64,000 nucleotides of DNA, from the NCBI GenBank assembly GCA_027297435.1, contig JAPUIA010000139.1, forward strand, positions 1 to 64,000. The letters run 5' to 3'. The position numbers were made by a program, and so were the translations under genes. Under the pieces are notes generated by a model. That model was not told where the DNA came from and made no database searches. It was given only the letters and a program-made list of their open reading frames with translations. This document shows, one piece after another, positions 56,930 to 64,000 of the stretch. Origin of the DNA: Gammaproteobacteria bacterium (GTDB lineage Bacteria > Pseudomonadota > Gammaproteobacteria > Pseudomonadales > Azotimanducaceae). Within the stretch, counting starts at the first letter, position 1, and each line of letters opens with the position of its first letter.

Positions 56930-58429
56930 TCACACCTCGAAGTTGATCCCCTGCGCCAGCGGTAGCGCATCGGAATAGTTTACCGTGACGGTTTGCCGGC
57001 GCATGTATGCCTTCCACGCATCCGATCCCGACTCTCGTCCCCCGCCGGTTTCTTTTTCACCGCCAAACGCCCCGCCGATCTCAGCACCCGAGGGGCCTAT
57101 GTTGATGTTGGCTATACCGCAGTCAGAGCCTTGGGTCGAAAGGAAGTACTCGGTTTCACGAACGTCGTTGGAGAAGATGCAGGACGATAGACCTTGCGGC
57201 ACGTCGTTTTGCATCGACACGGCGTCGGTAAAGCGCCGGTACGTCATCGCATACAAAATGGGCGCAAACGTCTCTTGGCGGACGATTGCGGCCTGATCGG
57301 GCATCTCGACGATCGCCGGTCGTACATAGAATGCATCCGGATACTCGTCCACCAACACCCTTGCGCCGCCAAATACATCGCCACCCTGGTCACCGGCAGT
57401 CGCCAACGCCGCCTGCATCGCTTCAAACGCCGATTGGCTGACAAGAGGCCCCACGAGATTCTCTGCATCCATAGGGTTGCCGATCGCGAGATCGCCATAG
57501 ACCTTCTTCAGCTGTGGCAATAAATCATCGTAGACGTCCTCGTGCACGATGATTCGACGGAGCGTCGTGCAGCGCTGTCCGGCGGTCCCGACGGCAGAAA
57601 ATACGATCGCACGCAGCGCCATGTCGACGTCGGCGGACGGCGCGACGATCATCGCGTTGTTACCGCCCAACTCCAGAATACATCGACCGAATCGTTCTGC
57701 GACGATGGGTCCGACGGCCCTGCCCATACCGGTAGACCCCGTTGCCGAGATGATCGAAACGTCGCCGCTGCCCACCATTACCTGACCAAGCGCAGCATCC
57801 CCGATCAATACCTGGCTCAAGTCCTCAGGCGCTTCGTCAAATCTCGATGCGATTTTGGCAAATAACTTCTGCACCGCAAGCGCGCAAAGCGGGGTTTTCT
57901 CCGATGGCTTCCAAATGACCGAATTGCCGCAAACCAAAGCTAATGCGGCGTTCCACGCCCAAACCGCAACCGGAAAATTGAACGCGGTGATCACGCCGCA
58001 AACGCCCATCGGTTGCCATACCTCGCGCATGCTGTGGCCGGGTCGTTCCGACGGCATGGTCAAGCCGTAGAGTTGCCGGGACAGTCCAACGGCAAAGTCA
58101 CAGATATCGATCATCTCCTGCACCTCACCGAGTCCTTCCTGCAAGATCTTTCCGGACTCGATCGAAACGAGGCGCGCCAAAGCATTTTTCTGGGTACGCA
58201 GCTCATGTCCGAGCAATCGGACGAGTTCTCCCCGGCGCGGAGCAGGGACGGTTCGCCATGCCACGGACGCAGCCGTCGCGCGATCGATCTTCTGGCGAGC
58301 TTCTTGCGCGCCTTCAATCGGCAACCGGCCGATCAAACCTCCGTCGATGGGCGAGTACACGGCCAGCTTGCCTACGCTCAACTCTGCATCGGTGATGCCG
58401 TTCGCTCGCGCTATCTCGAGATGTGTCAT
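56930..58429 (-). CDS. Aldehyde dehydrogenase, ALDH7-like (L-piperidine-6-carboxylate / alpha-aminoadipic semialdehyde dehydrogenase)
   Basis: GVITAFNFPVAVWAWNAALALVCGNSVIWKPSEKTPL; ELGGNNAMIV; GTAGQRCTTLRR; NINIGPSGAEIGGAFGGEKETGGGRESGSDAWKAYMRRQT. Confidence 0.92.
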   Translation of the reverse strand: MTHLEIARANGITDAELSVGKLAVYSPIDGGLIGRLPIEGAQEARQKIDRATAASVAWRTVPAPRRGELVRLLGHELRTQKNALARLVSIESGKILQEGLGEVQEMIDICDFAVGLSRQLYGLTMPSERPGHSMREVWQPMGVCGVITAFNFPVAVWAWNAALALVCGNSVIWKPSEKTPLCALAVQKLFAKIASRFDEAPEDLSQVLIGDAALGQVMVGSGDVSIISATGSTGMGRAVGPIVAERFGRCILELGGNNAMIVAPSADVDMALRAIVFSAVGTAGQRCTTLRRIIVHEDVYDDLLPQLKKVYGDLAIGNPMDAENLVGPLVSQSAFEAMQAALATAGDQGGDVFGGARVLVDEYPDAFYVRPAIVEMPDQAAIVRQETFAPILYAMTYRRFTDAVSMQNDVPQGLSSCIFSNDVRETEYFLSTQGSDCGIANINIGPSGAEIGGAFGGEKETGGGRESGSDAWKAYMRRQTVTVNYSDALPLAQGINFEV

Positions 58430-58471
58430 GTCATTGTTCCGTCGCTGTCGTAAGCCGTCCGCACACGAAGG

Positions 58472-59407
58472 TCATGACGTACAGTAGGTGAGCCAATGGT
58501 CAAACTCCGGATCCTCTCCGCGGGCAATACGCTGGTGTTTTTTGCGCAGCCGCTGCGTCACCGGACCCACCTCGCCGCCACAGAATTCTTGGTCGTCGAT
58601 CTTCACGACTGGCCACACGCCAACCGATGTCGCCGTCAGGAATATCTCGTCGGCACGCAGCAGTTCCTTCACGGTAATGTCGCGCTCCTCGACCGGGATG
58701 TCGAGCGCCGGTGCTAGTTCCAGAACCGAGGCGCGAGTCACGCCGTGCAGTACGCGGCTTTCGGGTGGGGTGACCAGAACCCCGTCGATTAGCGCAAAGA
58801 TGTTCGAAGTGGTCGACTCCGCAACGAAGTTCTGATCATCGAGCAACAGTATGTCGTCGAAGCCCTCCCTGCGGGCACGCCACTTGGCAAACATGCCGGA
58901 CGTGTAGTTAGCCGCTACCTTGACTTGCGGCGGGATGATGTCGACTCGGCGGTTACTGATGGTGTGTTCGATCTTGAGTGACAACCGTCGCGCAAAATGA
59001 TATTCACCCGCATGGTGATCGATGATATCGGTCGTGCTGTCATAGGCGGCTATGAATACCGAGACCGTCGGATCTTGCGGCACCAGCTCGACCTCGATCG
59101 ATGGGATAAGCGCGCTGATCTTCAGGCTATGGGCGCCAGGATTCTGCACAACGGTCGCGATACAAGCTTCTACAAGATCCTCTTCAGCGTATCGAATCGG
59201 AATCCCGATGAGGCGACACGTCGTAAACAACCGCGCAATATGCTCGGTAAGCTTCATTACGGCCGGGCCTTTGGCCGTGTCGTGGACGCTCATGTAATCG
59301 AAGGCGAGCGAGCCGCGCTGCAAGCTCTGCGCGAGCACGTGCACCGTGGCGTCGGCCCAATCGACAAACTCACCGTCTCGCCAGATCTGTCGATCAACCT
59401 TGGGCAC
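58472..59407 (-). CDS. Class IV aminotransferase (branched-chain / D-amino acid aminotransferase-like)
   Basis: DDILLLDDQNFVAESTTSNIFALIDGVLVTPPESRVLHGVTRASVLELA. Confidence 0.92.
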   Translation of the reverse strand: MPKVDRQIWRDGEFVDWADATVHVLAQSLQRGSLAFDYMSVHDTAKGPAVMKLTEHIARLFTTCRLIGIPIRYAEEDLVEACIATVVQNPGAHSLKISALIPSIEVELVPQDPTVSVFIAAYDSTTDIIDHHAGEYHFARRLSLKIEHTISNRRVDIIPPQVKVAANYTSGMFAKWRARREGFDDILLLDDQNFVAESTTSNIFALIDGVLVTPPESRVLHGVTRASVLELAPALDIPVEERDITVKELLRADEIFLTATSVGVWPVVKIDDQEFCGGEVGPVTQRLRKKHQRIARGEDPEFDHWLTYCTS

Positions 59408-59421
59408 GATTGCCTCCCAAT

Positions 59422-60402
59422 CTATTCCCGAGGACCTTGCGGCTGTCCCCAGAGTCTTAGTCGCGGCCAGGTGATGGTGCTGTTGTGGTACTCAAGTCCT
59501 GGTACGCGATCTTCACGCAGCAAGAGCGGACCGTCCAAGTCGACAAATCGCGCCATTGGTGCCAACAACATGGCCGGCGCCATGCTGAGCGACGTGGCCA
59601 CCATACATCCCACCATGATGTCGAATTGCAATGACTTTGCCAGGGCAATGGTTTCGATAGCATGGGTAAGCCCACCGGTTTTGTCGAGTTTGATGTTGAC
59701 GATCTGATACTTGTTTCTCAGCGCCTCGAGTTGAGCACCGGTGTGCACGCTCTCATCCGCACCGATCGGGACCGGCGAATCAAATCCTGCCAATGCCTCA
59801 TCGGCTTCTGCCGGCAACGGCTGCTCGATCATCGCAACACGGACCTCTTCGGCCACCGGCATCACCTCATTCAAGACCTCGATGCTCCACCCCTCATTCA
59901 CGTCGACGATGATCTCAGCGGTTGGCGCCGCATCTCTGACGGCACGCAAACGCTCTCCGTCGAGATGACGGTCGAGCCCACCCAGCTTTATCTTGAGCAC
60001 CGGGCGGTCAGCATTGTCGGCCGCTGCAGCTTGCATGGCCGCGATCGAGTCAATGCCGATGGTGAACGCGGTCTCGACTGGCACAGGTTCCGGCAACCCC
60101 GCGATCGCCCATACCGGACGTCCCTCTTGTTGCGCACGCAAATCCCACAGCGCGCAATCCCACGCATTGCGGGCGGCACCAGCACCAAGTTGGTCAATCG
60201 TCGTCGCCGTCGACAGCTCGGTCAGCGTCGAGGCCACGGATTCGCCGTAGCGGGGATAGGGAACACACTCGCCCAAGCCGTGGTATTGACCATCCGACAC
60301 ACGCACAACGACCACGTCGGCGATTCGTTTTGCGCCGCGCGCTATGCGGAACTCCTGGGCCAGCGGCCACGCCTCCGAATGTGTATGGATCGATAGCTTC
60401 AT
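59422..60402 (-). CDS. dgcA: Dipeptide epimerase family (enolase superfamily), DgcA-type N-acetyl-D-glutamate racemase
   Basis: LKIKLGG, IIVDVNEGWS, IGADESVH motifs; 4 nt overlap with the DUF1611 gene, as in DgcN-DgcA pairs. Confidence 0.8.
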   Translation of the reverse strand: MKLSIHTHSEAWPLAQEFRIARGAKRIADVVVVRVSDGQYHGLGECVPYPRYGESVASTLTELSTATTIDQLGAGAARNAWDCALWDLRAQQEGRPVWAIAGLPEPVPVETAFTIGIDSIAAMQAAAADNADRPVLKIKLGGLDRHLDGERLRAVRDAAPTAEIIVDVNEGWSIEVLNEVMPVAEEVRVAMIEQPLPAEADEALAGFDSPVPIGADESVHTGAQLEALRNKYQIVNIKLDKTGGLTHAIETIALAKSLQFDIMVGCMVATSLSMAPAMLLAPMARFVDLDGPLLLREDRVPGLEYHNSTITWPRLRLWGQPQGPRE

Positions 60403-61448
60403 GCGACGGCGAGCAGATAGTCGATGATCGGACTCGCACCAAAACGCATCGGATCCGTCACTGGCAAAGACAACTGGTCCTGCAAGACGTCGATCACGTC
60501 TCGGGCTTGTCGTTCTGGCAGGTTTTCCGTGTTGACCGCAACGCCGACACACCGGATCTGCGGATTGGTCATGCGCCCGGTCTGCACCGTCAAGTCGATG
60601 ACCTGTTCGACGGTCGGCATCGACGTATCAATGTTACGCATGCGCGTACGGGTGGTTTCGTGACAAACCACGAACGCGTCCGGTTGGGTTCCGTGCAGCA
60701 AGCCCAACGTCACGCCGGCAAAGGCGGGATGAAACAGCGAACCCTGGCCTTCGACGATGTCCCAATGGTCGTCCTCGGCTGCGGGCGTCAACCACTCGGC
60801 GGCCCCGGATATGAAGTCGGCGACCACCGCATCGATTGACACGCCGCGGCCGGCTATGAATATGCCGGTTTGGCCCGTGGCGCGAAATTCGGCGTCGACC
60901 CCGCGGGCACGAAGCTCGCGCTCGATACACAGCGCAGTGTATTTCTTGCCGATGGAGCAATCGGTACCAACGGTCAGCAAGCGTTTGCCGGACCGCTTTT
61001 CACCGTTACCGGTCGCGAAATTCTGATCCGGGTGGCGAACGTTGAAGAGCCGGCGCCCGCACTCATCGGCAGCCGCGGCAATTTCGGCAACGGATTCGAG
61101 CCGCGTGTGCAATCCGCTCGCAACGTCCATGCCCTGTTCGATGGCCGTGACGATGACGTCGGTCCATTCTACCGGAAGGACACCACCGGAACTCACGGTG
61201 CCGATGACGAAGGTCTTGGCACCCGCCGCGACCGCTGCTTCCACGGTCATATCCGGAATACCTAGGTCGGCGTTACAGCCGGGCAAGCGCAGCTGACCAA
61301 TGGCCCAATCGGACCGCCAATCGACTATGCCCTGGCCCGTCTTTGCCGCTAGCCGATCCTTCGCGTCACCGAGATAGATGAGATATGGCGGTCGAATTTC
61401 CAACCAAAGTACCCTGTTGCGACGTGCAGTCGACTGCGTTTGGCACAT
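60399..61448 (-). CDS. dgcN: DUF1611 protein, DgcN-type N-acetyltransferase
   Basis: DUF1611: VGTDCSIGKKYTALCIERELRARGVDAEFRATGQTGIFIAGRGVSIDAVVADFISGAAEWL. Confidence 0.82.
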   Translation of the reverse strand: MCQTQSTARRNRVLWLEIRPPYLIYLGDAKDRLAAKTGQGIVDWRSDWAIGQLRLPGCNADLGIPDMTVEAAVAAGAKTFVIGTVSSGGVLPVEWTDVIVTAIEQGMDVASGLHTRLESVAEIAAAADECGRRLFNVRHPDQNFATGNGEKRSGKRLLTVGTDCSIGKKYTALCIERELRARGVDAEFRATGQTGIFIAGRGVSIDAVVADFISGAAEWLTPAAEDDHWDIVEGQGSLFHPAFAGVTLGLLHGTQPDAFVVCHETTRTRMRNIDTSMPTVEQVIDLTVQTGRMTNPQIRCVGVAVNTENLPERQARDVIDVLQDQLSLPVTDPMRFGASPIIDYLLAVA

Positions 61449-61583
61449 TAATCAAACCTGCCAGTGCTATTGGCGGTCAAGGAGTTTTTAGCGTCGCCGG
61501 CGTGTGACGGTTCCGGTATCGACCGAGCGTCTACGGCGCTGGGTAGCCGGTCATGGCGATGCCGTGCCCGTATCGCATCTCGG

Positions 61584-61613
61584 TTGACATGCAACCATAT
61601 GGTTGCATAATGT
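61584..61613 (+). promoter_or_regulatory. Promoter with embedded 20 bp perfect palindrome (putative ArsR operator)
   Basis: TTGACA (61584-61589) - TAATGT (61608-61613); ATGCAACCATATGGTTGCAT at 61589-61608 is a perfect palindrome. Confidence 0.75.
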
Positions 61614-61618
61614 TTGCC

Positions 61619-61936
61619 ATGGATTTGGTGTTCAAGGCCCTCGCGGACCACAACCGGCGCGTGATTCTCGATCGACTGTTCGAGCACGACGGTCAATCCT
61701 TACAGGAACTTTGCCGACACGTCGAGTTCAGCCGCCAGGGCCTGTCGAAACACCTCGCGTTGCTGGAGGAGGCCGGCTTGGTCGTCTCGCAGTTTCAGGG
61801 ACGAGAGAAAAAACACTTTTTGAATCCCATTCCCATCCAGAACGTAGCCGAACGGTGGCTCGCCAAATATTCAGATGCTCAACTGACGGCCATAACGGCC
61901 CTCAAAGGGGCACTAGAGGAACAAGACCATGAGTAG
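61619..61936 (+). CDS. ArsR-family winged-helix transcriptional regulator
   Basis: DLVFKALADHNRRVILDRLFEHDGQSLQELCRHVEFSRQGLSKHLALLEEAGLV (start 61619 or 61610). Confidence 0.93.
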   Translation: MDLVFKALADHNRRVILDRLFEHDGQSLQELCRHVEFSRQGLSKHLALLEEAGLVVSQFQGREKKHFLNPIPIQNVAERWLAKYSDAQLTAITALKGALEEQDHE

Positions 61937-62381
61937 CAACTCGACGTACATATACGAAACCTATATTCGCGCACCCGCTGAACGGGTATGGCAGGCGCTG
62001 ACGTCGGCCGAGTTTACGTGCCAATATTTTCATGCCACCCACGTGGAGTCGACCTGGGAGCAGGGTGCACCGATACGCTACAAGTACGCGCCCGATGGAG
62101 ATGTTGCGGTCGAAGGCGAGGTCTTGGAGGCTCAGCCGCCTAACAAGCTCGCGATCACCTGGCACGTGCTCTACAACGAAGACGCAGCTCGAGAAACACC
62201 ATCACGGGTAACCTTCGAGATCGAAACACTCGACCAGCAAACGCGTCTACGCATCGTGCACGATCGGTTTGCCGAAGGCAGCGTGGTGCTGCCCGAGATA
62301 TCGCAAGGCTGGCCATGGATTCTATCGAGCTTGAAGTCCCTGTTGGAAACGGGTGAGGCGTTGCCACCGGCAACCGCATAA
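61929..62381 (+). CDS. SRPBCC / AHSA1-domain protein
   Basis: YIYETYIRAPAERVWQALTSAEFTCQYFHATHVESTWEQGAPIRYKY; overlaps the ArsR stop. Confidence 0.92.
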   Translation: MSSNSTYIYETYIRAPAERVWQALTSAEFTCQYFHATHVESTWEQGAPIRYKYAPDGDVAVEGEVLEAQPPNKLAITWHVLYNEDAARETPSRVTFEIETLDQQTRLRIVHDRFAEGSVVLPEISQGWPWILSSLKSLLETGEALPPATA

Positions 62382-62449
62382 CCCGACTCACTTGCTCGTT
62401 GAACGTACATCCCGTAGCGTGGTGCGCTTGCACGCTGGGGGAAACGAAT

Positions 62450-63673
62450 ATGCGACTACGGTTTAGGAGACTTGCGGGAATCGCCTTGACCGGCACGCTA
62501 CTCGGTTGGATGTCGGTCGTGCTGGGCCACGGTACCGCGGGCGCTCCGGCCAAGTCCGCCCGCGCGATCGAGTTTCCTGATACCGATCAATATCAAACGT
62601 TAGTCGTCGACCTGCATACCCATAGCGTTTTTTCGGACGGTCACGTCTGGCCGAAGATTCGGGTCGGCGAGGCGTTGCGCGACGGACTGGACGCGTACGC
62701 CGTCACCGAGCACCTCGAATGGCAGCCACATTTGGCCGATATCCCGCACCCCGACCGCAACCGCTCGTACCAAGAGTCGGTTGCCGCAGCCGCGGGATCC
62801 GATCTCATCGTGATCAGCGGATCGGAAATCACCCGACGCGAGCCTGCCGGACACATGAACGCAGTGTTCATAGAAGACGCCAACGCCTTACTCAAGGTGG
62901 GAACGCCGCCCGAGGATTCGAGCGATACGATCGGTCATTTCTTGGCTGCCGATCAGTGGCCTCCCGAGCAAGCCGTCATGGCTGCAAGCGCGCAAGGCGC
63001 GTTCGTTTTCTGGAACCATCCCTACTACACGCGCATCTATCCCAACGCTGTTGCGAGAATGACCGATTTTCATCGCACACTCATCGATCAGGGCCACCTA
63101 CACGGGATCGAAGTGGTCAACGGCAACACATATTCAGAAGAGGCTTTTCAGATTGCCTTGGACTACGATCTCGCCCTCATCGGCGTATCGGACATCCACG
63201 ATCTCATCGACTGGGACTATCGGCCGGAAGCCGGTGGACACCGTCCGGTCAATCTAGTGTTTGCCGAGGAACGCACCGCTGAGGCCATCCAAGCAGCACT
63301 TTTTGCCCGACGCACGGTCATTTGGTTCAAAAACCTGCTGATCGGTCGCGCAGCGGATCTTGCGCCCCTGCTCGATGCATCGCTCGACATCGTCGACGCG
63401 CGCTACCGACCGGACCTCGAAATCGTCGACCTCACCATCGAGAACCACTCCGATGCGAACCTGGTGCTCAAGAACCTCACCGACTATACGTTCGTTGGGC
63501 ACGCCGACTACATCCAAGTGCCGCCACACGGCATGACCCGCGTCACGGTGCGGCCCGGCAAGGTAGTCGACACGCTCGAACTCGAATTCGAGGTGGTCAA
63601 CGCGTTGACGGCGCCAAAACAACACCCGCGCATGCGCTATTCGATACCGGTGGCAGACGTTCCCGAGCCTTAA
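62450..63673 (+). CDS. Secreted PHP-domain phosphoesterase
   Basis: VVDLHTHSVFSDG, AVTEHLEW, ISGSEIT, FWNHPYY, IGVSDIHD metal-binding motifs. Confidence 0.88.
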   Translation: MRLRFRRLAGIALTGTLLGWMSVVLGHGTAGAPAKSARAIEFPDTDQYQTLVVDLHTHSVFSDGHVWPKIRVGEALRDGLDAYAVTEHLEWQPHLADIPHPDRNRSYQESVAAAAGSDLIVISGSEITRREPAGHMNAVFIEDANALLKVGTPPEDSSDTIGHFLAADQWPPEQAVMAASAQGAFVFWNHPYYTRIYPNAVARMTDFHRTLIDQGHLHGIEVVNGNTYSEEAFQIALDYDLALIGVSDIHDLIDWDYRPEAGGHRPVNLVFAEERTAEAIQAALFARRTVIWFKNLLIGRAADLAPLLDASLDIVDARYRPDLEIVDLTIENHSDANLVLKNLTDYTFVGHADYIQVPPHGMTRVTVRPGKVVDTLELEFEVVNALTAPKQHPRMRYSIPVADVPEP

Positions 63674-63827
63674 CGCGGGGACGGGAAAACCGGTACGTCC
63701 AATGGACGTGCGGCTTCTAGCCCGCTCGCCGTAGGCGCTTAAGACACCTTAAGAAACAATCACCTCCCCATCAGGCCTAATCGAGGTCGTCTGGCTAGTG
63801 TGTTCTCCAGCACAACGGAGAACCGCT

Positions 63828-64000
63828 ATGAACTCGAATCTCAATACCATCGCCATCGTTGCCGTCACACTGGTACTCACCGGTTGCGTGATCCAACCGC
63901 GCGGGCCCGATCCCCTGCAGCCAGGCGCTACCATTTCAATCCGTTCGGCCGATGTGAAACATGTCGACCTCGACGTCGACGGTCACGGTGCTGCGGTTGG
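63828..64000 (+). CDS. Putative lipoprotein, truncated by window edge
   Basis: MNSNLNTIAIVAVTLVLTGCVIQ lipobox; open to the right edge. Confidence 0.65.
   Translation, partial: MNSNLNTIAIVAVTLVLTGCVIQPRGPDPLQPGATISIRSADVKHVDLDVDGHGAAV

Noticed and set aside
1-64000. CRISPR arrays, tRNA/rRNA genes, transposases, integrases, phage genes
   Set aside because: None recognised by reading; a tRNAscan/Infernal/IS search would be needed to exclude small cases.

Overview
A 64 kb window of a high-GC proteobacterial chromosome, probably a marine or environmental gammaproteobacterium (inferred from gene content and REP type; not tested). It is almost entirely protein-coding. I recognised no rRNA, tRNA, CRISPR array, IS transposase or phage module. 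Recognisable blocks: (i) a CYP153-like P450 cut by the left edge; (ii) a TlpA/ResA-type thioredoxin-fold gene (1929-3029) split by an in-frame UGA exactly at the redox motif (WAPY-UGA-GCSGDLPVW), followed by a SECIS-like hairpin, which is a strong selenoprotein candidate shown as two ORFs in the supplied track; (iii) sulfatase, acyl-CoA ligase, PQQ dehydrogenase and beta-propeller genes; (iv) a yejABEF-type peptide ABC transporter; (v) a redoxin/cytochrome c/monooxygenase-like fusion and a single-chain BC-BCCP-CT acyl-CoA carboxylase; (vi) an accessory segment (about 26.5-34.7 kb) with a TIR-TM-TPR protein, a sulfotransferase and a compact array of hairpins (30.28-30.44 kb); (vii) an agmatine/putrescine-type amine catabolism region with tandem PYROXD2-like flavoproteins and gene remnants; (viii) a saccharopine dehydrogenase/ALDH7 pair plus a DgcN/DgcA-type D-glutamate pair; (ix) an ArsR-AHSA1 pair with a perfect palindrome in its promoter. 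Four REP/BIME-type inverted repeats and one further palindromic repeat lie at gene 3' ends, and three genes take their stop codon from a repeat.
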